Assembly: GCA_029265335.1 (NCBI GenBank)
Contig: JAJUJN010000120.1
Location: 1-6,586, forward strand
Source: Alcaligenaceae bacterium
GTDB taxonomy: Bacteria > Pseudomonadota > Gammaproteobacteria > Burkholderiales > Burkholderiaceae_B
DNA length: 6,586 nucleotides
Direction: 5' to 3'
Both the position numbers and the translations under genes were made by a program. Below are positions 1-5,571 of this stretch, piece after piece. Below the pieces are notes generated by a model that saw only the letters and a list, made by a program, of their open reading frames with translations, searched no databases and was not told the DNA's origin. The stretch's first letter is position 1, and each line of letters opens with the position of its first letter.

Positions 1-143
1 AGACGGTATTCAAGTGGGCTCCGATCAAACTCGTTGCACCTGTGGGAAATGGGTGCGCTAACGAAGTGCGAAATGCACCACCATTCTATGGACATTCTTT
101 ATCGAGGGGAAGCAGCGGTTATATGAGCTATCCAGGACTTCCC

Positions 144-770
144 TTACCCAGGAGCAGAACCATTGCCTTTGCGGCTGGCTTCCTTGACGCTCTTGCGTGG
201 CAACTGCGTTTCGGTTGCCACCAGCAAGCGCAGACACTTCAAGAACAGCGCTCGATATTCCGGCGGCAGTCGCTCGATGATTTGCTTTTCGAGTTCGACG
301 TCGCGCGGCATCACACGATTGAGCACTTGCGCTCCTTGTGCGGTCAGGAACAATTGATAGGCCCGTTGATCACCGGGCGCGGGGCGGCGATCGATCCAAC
401 CCGCACTCACCAGGCGCCGCACCATTTCGGCCACGGTGTTGCGATCCATGTGCAAACGCTCGGCCAGGCCGTTCTGATTGAGGCCCGGCTCTTGATAGAG
501 TGTGATGAGAACGGCTTTTTGGCGAGGCGTGAGGCCTTCGTCGGCAAACTCACGAGCGAAGAGATCTTCGGCCAAAAAATGCGCTCGCCGCAGCAAATGC
601 GACACCACGCCGGTGAGATCGAATGAGCTCAACAGCTCCCGCACGTGAGGGTCGAGTTCGGCATCGCTGGGTGTGGCTTGCGGGCTGGTTGACGCTGCCG
701 GCACCGCAACGTCTTGCATGCGTGGCGTGGCATCGGCGCGCCGGGAGTGGGACACAGAATTCTTCGGCAT
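144..770 (-). CDS. MarR-family transcriptional regulator, probable repressor of the adjacent catabolic operon
   Basis: A winged-helix DNA-binding protein of 208 residues from the ATG at 770. A polar, Ala/Ser/Pro-rich N-terminus of about 40 residues precedes a MarR core: dimerisation helices around 41-78, a helix-turn-helix around 97-122 (LNQNGLAERLHMDRNTVAEM), and the family's wing signature GDQRAYQLFLTAQG at 133-146, followed by C-terminal dimerisation helices. MarR proteins usually bind as dimers to palindromes and release on binding an aromatic ligand; here the ligand would be the substrate or an intermediate of the neighbouring pathway (inference). The gene is divergent from the operon, the usual place for its local regulator. 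The start is uncertain. ATG 770 lacks a Shine-Dalgarno but sits exactly at the predicted +1 of a TTGGAA-17-TATACT promoter. An in-frame ATG at 863 (239 residues) has a good GAGGA six bases upstream but would add 31 residues not typical of the family. A further ATG at 719 lacks a ribosome site. Family certain; target inferred from position. Confidence 0.9.
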   Translation of the reverse strand: MPKNSVSHSRRADATPRMQDVAVPAASTSPQATPSDAELDPHVRELLSSFDLTGVVSHLLRRAHFLAEDLFAREFADEGLTPRQKAVLITLYQEPGLNQNGLAERLHMDRNTVAEMVRRLVSAGWIDRRPAPGDQRAYQLFLTAQGAQVLNRVMPRDVELEKQIIERLPPEYRALFLKCLRLLVATETQLPRKSVKEASRKGNGSAPG

Positions 771-775
771 GTGGG

Positions 776-786
776 CAGTATACGTC
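776..786. promoter_or_regulatory. Candidate MarR operator at the regulator start
   Basis: The hexamer palindrome GTATAC (778-783) lies in the octamer that reads ACGTATAC on the minus strand (785-778). The same octamer occurs on the plus strand at 947-954, in front of amnC. On the minus strand the site continues ACGTATACTGCCCACATG into the regulator start; the amnC copy reads ACGTATACGCCCTAATG. The shared core and shared placement support one factor binding both. The outer arms here are poorly symmetric, so this may be the weaker site. Confidence 0.45.
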
Positions 787-805
787 GGACACCCCGCACT
801 TCCAA
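777..805 (-). promoter_or_regulatory. Predicted promoter of the MarR-family gene
   Basis: On the minus strand, TTGGAA (805-800) and TATACT (782-777) are separated by 17 bases. The -10 matches consensus at five of six positions, the -35 at four. Six bases separate the -10 from ATG 770, so the predicted +1 is the A of the start codon and the mRNA would be leaderless. The -10 overlaps the octamer ACGTATAC, which suggests autorepression. Predicted by eye only. Confidence 0.45.
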
Positions 806-907
806 TCAACTGTGGGCAGAGCTCCAACCAAGCCGCAAGGCCTTGCCTCATTCGCTCGGCCATACGGTTTCCTCATAGCAGACGACGAGTTCGGCAGAGA
901 CAAACGC

Positions 908-936
908 TTGACCCACCGGAATTTCGTGCCTAGACT
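908..936 (+). promoter_or_regulatory. Predicted promoter of the amnCFEDHG operon
   Basis: TTGACC (908-913, five of six matches to the -35 consensus) is followed after exactly 17 bases by TAGACT (931-936, four of six to the -10). Transcription would begin near 943, at the left edge of the 943-960 palindrome, leaving a leader of about 30 bases before amnC. No second plausible promoter was seen inside the operon. Confidence 0.5.
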
Positions 937-942
937 CGAAAC

Positions 943-960
943 TAGTACGTATACGCCCTA
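943..960. promoter_or_regulatory. Candidate MarR operator overlapping the operon transcription start
   Basis: TAGTACGTATACGCCCTA is an 18-base imperfect palindrome centred between 951 and 952: seven of nine base pairs match, including the perfect inner CGTATACG (948-955). Its size and form fit MarR dimer operators. It starts at the predicted +1 and ends just before the amnC Shine-Dalgarno, so bound protein would block initiation or escape. Its octamer ACGTATAC recurs inverted at 778-785. The assignment to the divergent regulator is inferred. Confidence 0.5.
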
Positions 961-971
961 ATGGAGTCGTC

Positions 972-2444
972 ATGAAGCAATACCGCAATTACATCAACGG
1001 CGAGTGGCGCGAGAGCGCACGGCGGTTTGATGACCACAACCCGGTTGACGGCAGCGTGGTGGCCCAAGTGCATGAGGCCGACCGTCAGGCGGTCGACGAC
1101 GCCATTCGTGCCGGTCATGCCGCCATTACGGGAGACTGGGGGCGCACCAGCCCCACCGAGCGGGCGGCGCTGCTCAACCGCATCGCCGACGAGATCGATC
1201 GGCGTCAGGCGGATTTTCTCGAAGCTGAAATGGCCGACACTGGCAAGCCGTTCAGCATGGCTTCCACCATCGACATCCCGCGCGGAGCGGCCAACTTTCG
1301 GGCTTTCGCCGATCTCATCAAAACCACCCCGCTCGAGTGCTTCCAAACCGACCTGCCCAATGGGGCCAAGGCGCTCAACTACACCGTGCGCAAACCCTTG
1401 GGTGTGGTGGGCATTATTTCGCCGTGGAACCTGCCGCTGCTGCTGTTCACCTGGAAGGTGGCGCCTGCGCTCGCCTGCGGCAACGCCGTGGTGGCCAAGC
1501 CATCGGAAGAAACCCCCGGCACCGCCACACTGCTGGCAGAGGTGATGGAAACCGTCGGCCTGCCGCCGGGGGTATTCAACCTGGTGCATGGCTTCGGCCC
1601 CAATTCGGCCGGCGAGTTCATTACCAGTCACCCCGATATCGACGCCATTACTTTTACGGGTGAATCGCGTACGGGCACGGCCATCATGCATGCTGCGGCC
1701 GAGGGCGTTAAGCCCATTTCGTTCGAGCTGGGTGGCAAGAACGCCGCCATCATCTTTGCCGACTGCGATTTCGACCGCATGCTCGACGGCATGATGCGGG
1801 CGATCTTCCTGAACGCCGGGCAGGTGTGCCTGTGCTCGGAACGGGTGTATGTGGAGCGGCCCATCTACGAAAAATTCTGCGAGGCGCTCACCCAGCGCGT
1901 GCGTGACTTGCGTCTGGGTTGGCCCAACGACAACGACACGCAAATGGGGCCGTTGATTTCCGCTGAACACCGCGAAAAAGTCTTAAGCTATTTTCAGCTG
2001 GCGCGCGAAGAGGGCGCACGCTTCCTGGCTGGCGGCGGAGTGCCGGAGTTCGGCGACGATCGCGACAACGGCTACTGGGTAGAACCCACCGTTATCGCCG
2101 ATTTGTCCGATAATGCCAGGTGTCTCACCGAGGAAGTGTTTGGTCCGATATGCCACGTAGCGCCCTTCGATACCGAAGCCGAGGTGATTGCTCGCGCCAA
2201 CAACACGCGTTACGGCCTGGCCGCCACCACCTGGACCTCCAACCTTGATCGTGCCCACCGCGTGAGCGCCGCCATGAACGTGGGGCTGAGCTGGGTCAAT
2301 TCCTGGTTCCTGCGCGATCTGCGCACACCCTTTGGCGGCGCTGGCCTTTCCGGCATTGGCCGCGAAGGCGGCACGCACTCACTCAACTTCTATTCCGAAC
2401 TCACCAACGTTTGCATCCAACTGGATCCGGAGCCCAAAACATGA
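972..2444 (+). CDS. amnC: 2-aminomuconate 6-semialdehyde dehydrogenase (aldehyde dehydrogenase superfamily, NAD+-dependent)
   Basis: Oxidises 2-aminomuconate 6-semialdehyde to 2-aminomuconate with NAD+ in the cytoplasm (alias nbaE in 3-hydroxyanthranilate clusters). The 490 residues are full length for the family. Visible are PWNLPL with the oxyanion Asn153, FTGES (228-232), FELGGK with general base Glu252, and NAGQVC with nucleophile Cys286. From memory, the Pseudomonas fluorescens enzyme uses Arg120, Asn169, Glu268, Cys302 and Arg464. A constant offset of 16 places Arg104, Asn153, Glu252, Cys286 and Arg448 at those positions here, so the substrate-carboxylate arginines also appear conserved. 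GGAG (963-966) lies five bases before the ATG. This is the first gene of the operon and its stop overlaps the amnF start (ATGA). The closest alternative is 2-hydroxymuconic semialdehyde dehydrogenase (XylG/DmpC type); the amino substrate is favoured because the operon carries a 2-aminomuconate deaminase. Confidence 0.92.
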   Translation: MKQYRNYINGEWRESARRFDDHNPVDGSVVAQVHEADRQAVDDAIRAGHAAITGDWGRTSPTERAALLNRIADEIDRRQADFLEAEMADTGKPFSMASTIDIPRGAANFRAFADLIKTTPLECFQTDLPNGAKALNYTVRKPLGVVGIISPWNLPLLLFTWKVAPALACGNAVVAKPSEETPGTATLLAEVMETVGLPPGVFNLVHGFGPNSAGEFITSHPDIDAITFTGESRTGTAIMHAAAEGVKPISFELGGKNAAIIFADCDFDRMLDGMMRAIFLNAGQVCLCSERVYVERPIYEKFCEALTQRVRDLRLGWPNDNDTQMGPLISAEHREKVLSYFQLAREEGARFLAGGGVPEFGDDRDNGYWVEPTVIADLSDNARCLTEEVFGPICHVAPFDTEAEVIARANNTRYGLAATTWTSNLDRAHRVSAAMNVGLSWVNSWFLRDLRTPFGGAGLSGIGREGGTHSLNFYSELTNVCIQLDPEPKT

Positions 2445-3226
2445 CAGCGTCGTTGCAAGAGGTCGCCGACCGCCTGCACCAGGCCGAACAGTCGGGAGTG
2501 GCCATCGACCCGATTCGTCCCGATCTACCCGAAGGCGACATCGAGGCCGCCTACGAAGTTCAGAACATCAACACCCGTCGCGCGCTTGCCGCCGGCCGGC
2601 GTCTCACGGGTCGCAAGATCGGCCTCACGGCCGTGTCGGTGCAGAAACAGCTCGGCGTGGATCAGCCCGACTTCGGCATGCTGTTTGCCGACATGGCGGT
2701 GGCCGACGGCGCTGAAGTGCCCTGGAGCTCGGTCATGCAGCCCAAGGTCGAGGCCGAAGTGGCACTGGTGCTCGAGCGCGATCTCACTGGCGAAAACCTC
2801 ACTTCGGTCGACGTGCTCAACGCCACGGCCTACGCCTTGCCCGCCATCGAGATCGTCTGCAGCCGTATCCGCGACTGGGACATCCGCATCACCGACACGG
2901 TGGCCGACAACGCCTCAGCCGGCCTCTACGTGCTGGGCCAGCGCCCCGTAAAACTCGATGCGCTCGACCTCCGCCTGGCCGGGATGGTGATGGAGCGCGG
3001 CGGCGAACCGGTCACCTTCGGGGTGGGCGCAGCATGCCTGGGCCACCCGCTCAATGCCGCCCTGTGGCTGGCGCGCACCATGGTGCGCATGGGTCAGCCA
3101 CTGCAGGCTGGCGATGTGGTGCTCACTGGCGCGCTCGGCCCCATGGTGCCGGTGAATGCCGGCGAGCATTTCGAGGTGCAGATCCAGGGGCTGGGCAGCG
3201 TACGCACCGTGTTTGGCAAGAATTGA
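2441..3226 (+). CDS. amnF: 2-oxopent-4-enoate (2-hydroxypenta-2,4-dienoate) hydratase
   Basis: Adds water to 2-hydroxypenta-2,4-dienoate to give 4-hydroxy-2-oxovalerate, using a divalent metal. The 261 residues match the usual length of MhpD/XylJ/DmpE proteins. Characteristic stretches are [20 protein letters not shown] (57-76) continuing into DFG, the metal-ligand region KVEAE with Glu104 and Glu106, PAIEIV with Glu137, and [11 protein letters not shown] (151-161). The GLT...[10 protein letters not shown] form separates the hydratase from the decarboxylase paralogue encoded next. The start is the ATG at 2441, overlapping the amnC stop as ATGA with GGAG eight bases upstream (2429-2432), consistent with translational coupling. 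An in-frame ATG at 2411 lies inside amnC and adds ten unconserved residues. The hydratase and decarboxylase of this pathway are known to form a complex in related systems (XylI/XylJ), which fits their adjacency. Hydratase versus decarboxylase is assigned by motif and by gene order as in the amn cluster. Confidence 0.88.
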   Translation: MTASLQEVADRLHQAEQSGVAIDPIRPDLPEGDIEAAYEVQNINTRRALAAGRRLTGRKIGLTAVSVQKQLGVDQPDFGMLFADMAVADGAEVPWSSVMQPKVEAEVALVLERDLTGENLTSVDVLNATAYALPAIEIVCSRIRDWDIRITDTVADNASAGLYVLGQRPVKLDALDLRLAGMVMERGGEPVTFGVGAACLGHPLNAALWLARTMVRMGQPLQAGDVVLTGALGPMVPVNAGEHFEVQIQGLGSVRTVFGKN

Positions 3227-3230
3227 GGAG
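3225..3230 (+). promoter_or_regulatory. Ribosome binding site of amnE
   Basis: GAGGAG overlaps the amnF stop codon (TGA, 3224-3226). Two ATGs follow in frame, at 3234 (three bases away) and 3237 (six bases away). The spacing favours 3237, and the difference is one Met. Confidence 0.7.
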
Positions 3231-3236
3231 TTGATG

Positions 3237-4019
3237 ATGTCCAGCGAAAAAATTCTGCGGATTGCGCAGCGCCTCGACGAGGCAGCACGCCTGGCGCGCG
3301 CCACGCCCCAGCTCACCGGCGACGACGCCATCGATCTGCATGAAGCCTACGACGTGCAGCGCGCCCTGGTGATGCAGCGCATTTCACGCGGCTCGCAGCG
3401 CATCGGTATGAAGATGGGCTTCACCAGCCGCGCCAAGATGGCGCAGATGGGGGTCAACGACATGATCTGGGGGCGTCTCACCTCCGACATGTTGATCGAA
3501 GAGGGTGGTGAACTCGATATGTCGCGGTTCATACACCCCCGGGCCGAACCCGAAATCTGCTTTGTGCTCAAGCGTCCGCTCGAGGGTTCCATTACGCCCT
3601 TGCAGGCGCTCTCAGCCGTTGAGGCGCTGGCTCCCGCCATCGAGATCATCGATTCGCGCTACGAAAATTTCAAATTCTCGGTGCCCGACGTGGTGGCCGA
3701 TAACGCTTCGTCGTCGGCTCTGGTGGTAGGTCGTTGGCACGCCCCTGATACCGATGTCAGCAATCTCGGCCTGATCCTCTCGATCAACGGCGAGCCGGTG
3801 GAAATGGGCAGCACAGCCGCCATCCTTGGCCACCCCATTCGCGCTCTGGTTTCGGCGGCCCGTCTGGTGGCCGAAAAGGGCGAACGGCTCGAGGCCGGAC
3901 AACTCATCATGGCGGGCGGCGCCACTGCTGCGGCCGCCCTGCAACCCGCCGCCACGGTTATCTGCGAAATGCAGAACCTGGGGCGCGTTGTCTTTCACAC
4001 CAATCAAACGGAGGCTTGA
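3237..4019 (+). CDS. amnE: 4-oxalocrotonate decarboxylase
   Basis: Decarboxylates 4-oxalocrotonate (2-oxo-3-hexenedioate) to 2-hydroxypenta-2,4-dienoate, which its presumed partner AmnF hydrates. The 260 residues are full length for the DmpH/XylI/NbaG family and it is a paralogue of AmnF. Markers are [19 protein letters not shown] (55-73), WGRLTSDM (78-85), [10 protein letters not shown] (98-107) with metal ligands Glu104 and Glu106, [15 protein letters not shown] (133-147) with Glu136, and VVADNASSS (152-160). The IDSRY.NFKF and HPR.EPE forms are those of decarboxylases rather than hydratases. The gap to amnF is ten bases and amnD follows after two, so this is the tightest part of the operon. 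ATG 3234 would give 261 residues. An upstream in-frame ATG at 3156 is inside amnF and is not credible. Confidence 0.88.
   Translation: MSSEKILRIAQRLDEAARLARATPQLTGDDAIDLHEAYDVQRALVMQRISRGSQRIGMKMGFTSRAKMAQMGVNDMIWGRLTSDMLIEEGGELDMSRFIHPRAEPEICFVLKRPLEGSITPLQALSAVEALAPAIEIIDSRYENFKFSVPDVVADNASSSALVVGRWHAPDTDVSNLGLILSINGEPVEMGSTAAILGHPIRALVSAARLVAEKGERLEAGQLIMAGGATAAAALQPAATVICEMQNLGRVVFHTNQTEA
4010..4014 (+). promoter_or_regulatory. Ribosome binding site of amnD, decides a GTG start
   Basis: GGAGG lies seven bases before the GTG at 4022 and only one base before the in-frame TTG at 4016. Spacing therefore selects GTG 4022 as the start. Confidence 0.75.
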
Positions 4020-4021
4020 TC

Positions 4022-4453
4022 GTGTCATCGTCTTCCACCCAGGCGCAAGTCGTTGGCGGCAAAGCCACGCCACGGGGCAAGTTCCCCCACATCAAGCGTG
4101 CGGGCGATTTCCTCTTCGTTTCGGGCACCAGCTCGCGACGCCCCGACAACACCATTGCCGGCGCGTCGGCCGACGCCATGGGCACCACCAGCCTCGACAT
4201 TCGCGAACAGACTCGTGCGGTGATCGAGAACATGCGCGATATTCTGCAAAGCGCCGACGCCGATCTTTCCGACGTGGTGGAAATCAGCGCCTTTCTGGTG
4301 AATATGAACGACTTTGGTGGCTACAACGAGGTCTACGGAGAGTTCTTCGACGTCGACGGGCCCACCCGCACCACGGTAGCCGTCCATCAACTGCCCCATC
4401 CCCACCTGCTCATCGAGATCAAGGCCGTGGCCTACAAGCCGCTGCCCCGTTGA
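4022..4453 (+). CDS. amnD: 2-aminomuconate deaminase (RidA/YjgF family)
   Basis: Hydrolyses 2-aminomuconate to 4-oxalocrotonate and ammonia; this is the step that marks the route as one for an amino-substituted aromatic (alias nbaF). The 143 residues are close to the roughly 142 of the Pseudomonas AP-3 enzyme as I recall it. The RidA fold is recognised from [18 protein letters not shown] (26-43), [13 protein letters not shown] (63-75), the [13 protein letters not shown] segment (97-109), GPTRTTVAV (113-121) with the active-site Arg116, and [13 protein letters not shown] (126-138) with Glu132. The Cys found two residues after the arginine in general RidA imine deaminases is Thr118 here, and the loop before the glutamate seems one residue longer; both suggest a dedicated substrate rather than housekeeping RidA. 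Translation starts at GTG. The gene is two bases downstream of amnE and ends the compact first half of the operon. Confidence 0.88.
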   Translation: MSSSSTQAQVVGGKATPRGKFPHIKRAGDFLFVSGTSSRRPDNTIAGASADAMGTTSLDIREQTRAVIENMRDILQSADADLSDVVEISAFLVNMNDFGGYNEVYGEFFDVDGPTRTTVAVHQLPHPHLLIEIKAVAYKPLPR

Positions 4454-4483
4454 ACGGGCTGCGACGGCGCCTGCACGGCGCCG
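4446..4483 (+). other. Tandem hairpins in the amnD-amnH gap
   Basis: The 67-base gap after amnD starts with two inverted repeats. The first is CCCGT (4446-4450) with ACGGG (4454-4458), the amnD stop codon forming the loop. The second is CGGCGCC (4465-4471) with GGCGCCG (4477-4483), a seven-base-pair all-GC stem with loop TGCAC. No T run follows, so this does not look like a standard intrinsic terminator. An mRNA processing or 3'-end protection element is possible. Confidence 0.5.
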
Positions 4484-4520
4484 CCCCCTGCCATCGCCAC
4501 CGACAAGCGAGGACTGCATC

Positions 4521-5480
4521 ATGACTTCCCTGAACGCCGCCATTATCGGCAGCGGCAACATCGGCACCGACCTGATGATCAAGCTGCTGCGCCACGGCAA
4601 GCACCTCAAGCTCACCGCGATGGTGGGCATCGATCCCGAATCCGACGGCCTGGCCCGTGCCCGCAAGCACGGCATCGCCACCACGCACGATGGCGTCGAT
4701 GGCCTGCTCGCGCTCCCCGAATTCGAATCCATCGATGTGGTGTTCGACGCCACCAGCGCCGGCGCCCACCACGTGAACGAACGCAAGCTGCGCGAGGCCA
4801 AGGCCGACATCCGGCTGATCGATCTCACCCCGGCCGCCATCGGGCCTTATTGCGTGCCCGTGGTGAACCTCAACGACCACCTCGATGTGCCCAACCTCAA
4901 CATGGTCACCTGCGGTGGCCAGGCCACCATTCCCATGGTGGCGGCCGTGGCGTCGGTAACATCGGTGCACTACGCCGAGATCGTGGCCAGTATTGCCAGC
5001 CTTTCGGCGGGCCCCGGCACGCGCGCCAACATCGATGAGTTCACCGAAACCACTGCCCAGGCGCTGGTGAGTGTGGGCGGCGCCAAAGAAGGCAAAGCCA
5101 TCATCGTGCTCAACCCGGCCGAGCCGCCACTGATCATGCGCGACACCGTGTATTGCCTGGCCGAGGCCGGCGCCGATGTCAACGCCACCGAGAGCGCCAT
5201 TGCCAGCGCCGTCGAAGCGATGGTGGAACGCGTTCAGGCTTACGTGCCCGGATATCGGCTCAAGCAGGCCGTGCAGTTCGACCGCATTGCCGAAGACTCC
5301 CCGCTGAACGTACCCGGTGTGGGCAAAGTCAGTGGCCTGAAAGTCAGCATCTTCCTCGAGGTAGAAGGCGCGGCTCATTATCTGCCGGCTTATGCGGGCA
5401 ACCTCGACATCATGACCAGCGCCGCGCTGGCCACCGGCGAGCGCGTGGCCGAACGTCAGCTGGCCGCCCGTGCGGCCTGA
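4521..5480 (+). CDS. amnH: Acetaldehyde dehydrogenase, acylating
   Basis: Converts acetaldehyde, NAD+ and CoA to acetyl-CoA and NADH (aliases dmpF, mhpF, bphJ, nbaJ). In known homologues it forms a complex with the aldolase, and acetaldehyde passes through an internal channel. The 319 residues are the family length. The N-terminus is a Rossmann motif, [13 protein letters not shown] (7-19). The catalytic cysteine is Cys131 in [14 protein letters not shown] (127-140). Further family stretches are [10 protein letters not shown] (75-84), [20 protein letters not shown] (162-181) and [20 protein letters not shown] (279-298). GAGGA (4509-4513) lies seven bases before the ATG. The gene is set apart from amnD by 67 bases with hairpins and from the aldolase by 91, looser than the rest of the operon. 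It is not related in sequence style to the AmnC aldehyde dehydrogenase superfamily. Confidence 0.94.
   Translation: MTSLNAAIIGSGNIGTDLMIKLLRHGKHLKLTAMVGIDPESDGLARARKHGIATTHDGVDGLLALPEFESIDVVFDATSAGAHHVNERKLREAKADIRLIDLTPAAIGPYCVPVVNLNDHLDVPNLNMVTCGGQATIPMVAAVASVTSVHYAEIVASIASLSAGPGTRANIDEFTETTAQALVSVGGAKEGKAIIVLNPAEPPLIMRDTVYCLAEAGADVNATESAIASAVEAMVERVQAYVPGYRLKQAVQFDRIAEDSPLNVPGVGKVSGLKVSIFLEVEGAAHYLPAYAGNLDIMTSAALATGERVAERQLAARAA
5462..5477 (+). other. Hairpin at the 3' end of amnH
   Basis: GGCCGC (5462-5467) and GCGGCC (5472-5477) form a six-base-pair GC stem with the four-base loop CCGT, ending just before the amnH stop codon. It may act with the larger stem at 5512-5541, or be a chance result of Ala/Arg codons. 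Confidence 0.3.
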
Positions 5481-5511
5481 GCTCACACCCAGCCGGCGCC
5501 TTGCAACCTTT

Positions 5512-5541
5512 GGCCGGCAACGCTTCAGTGCGCTGCCGGCC
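5512..5541 (+). other. Strong intercistronic hairpin between amnH and amnG
   Basis: GGCCGGCA (5512-5519) is perfectly complementary to TGCCGGCC (5534-5541). Inside it, after one A-C mismatch, CGC (5521-5523) pairs with GCG (5530-5532), leaving the loop TTCAGT. That gives 11 pairs in a 12-position stem within the 91-base gap. CCTCTCTGAA follows and there is no T run, so termination would be weak at most. Attenuation, a processing site or protection of the upstream mRNA are the options. A third GCCGGC at 5492-5497 could compete for pairing. Confidence 0.55.
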
Positions 5542-5556
5542 CCTCTCTGAATTCAC

Positions 5557-5568
5557 GCGGAGATCCGC
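5557..5568 (+). promoter_or_regulatory. Ribosome binding site of amnG within a small inverted repeat
   Basis: GGAG (5559-5562) is nine bases before ATG 5572. It lies in GCGGAGATCCGC, where GCGG (5557-5560) can pair with CCGC (5565-5568) around the loop AGAT. Half of the Shine-Dalgarno would then be covered. The stem is short, so any effect on translation is likely small. Confidence 0.4.
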
Positions 5569-5571
5569 ACC

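Noticed and set aside
1..143. Possible ends of a neighbouring gene at the left edge: a plus frame closing at 61, another closing at 126, and a minus frame from an ATG near 94 open to the edge
   Set aside because: Each is too short to identify and none has a convincing ribosome site or family motif.
107..143. Inverted repeat GGGAAG (107-112) / CTTCCC (138-143) just after the regulator stop
   Set aside because: Six-base stem with a 25-base loop and no T run; too weak to call a terminator.
42..626. Plus-strand open frame antisense to the regulator
   Set aside because: Overlaps the MarR core, whose helix-turn-helix and wing are clear on the minus strand; the plus translation resembles nothing known.
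942..1970. Long open frame on the minus strand opposite amnC (342 codons)
   Set aside because: Antisense shadow of a well-conserved aldehyde dehydrogenase. The translation is rich in His/Gly/Arg with no recognisable domain, and long antisense frames are expected at this GC content.
2411..2440. Upstream ATG for the hydratase
   Set aside because: It is inside amnC and adds ten unconserved residues, while ATG 2441 overlaps the amnC stop and has GGAG at a proper distance.
4419..5486. Minus-strand open frame opposite amnH (355 codons)
   Set aside because: Lies entirely against amnH with low-complexity His/Gly/Val composition; no family signature.
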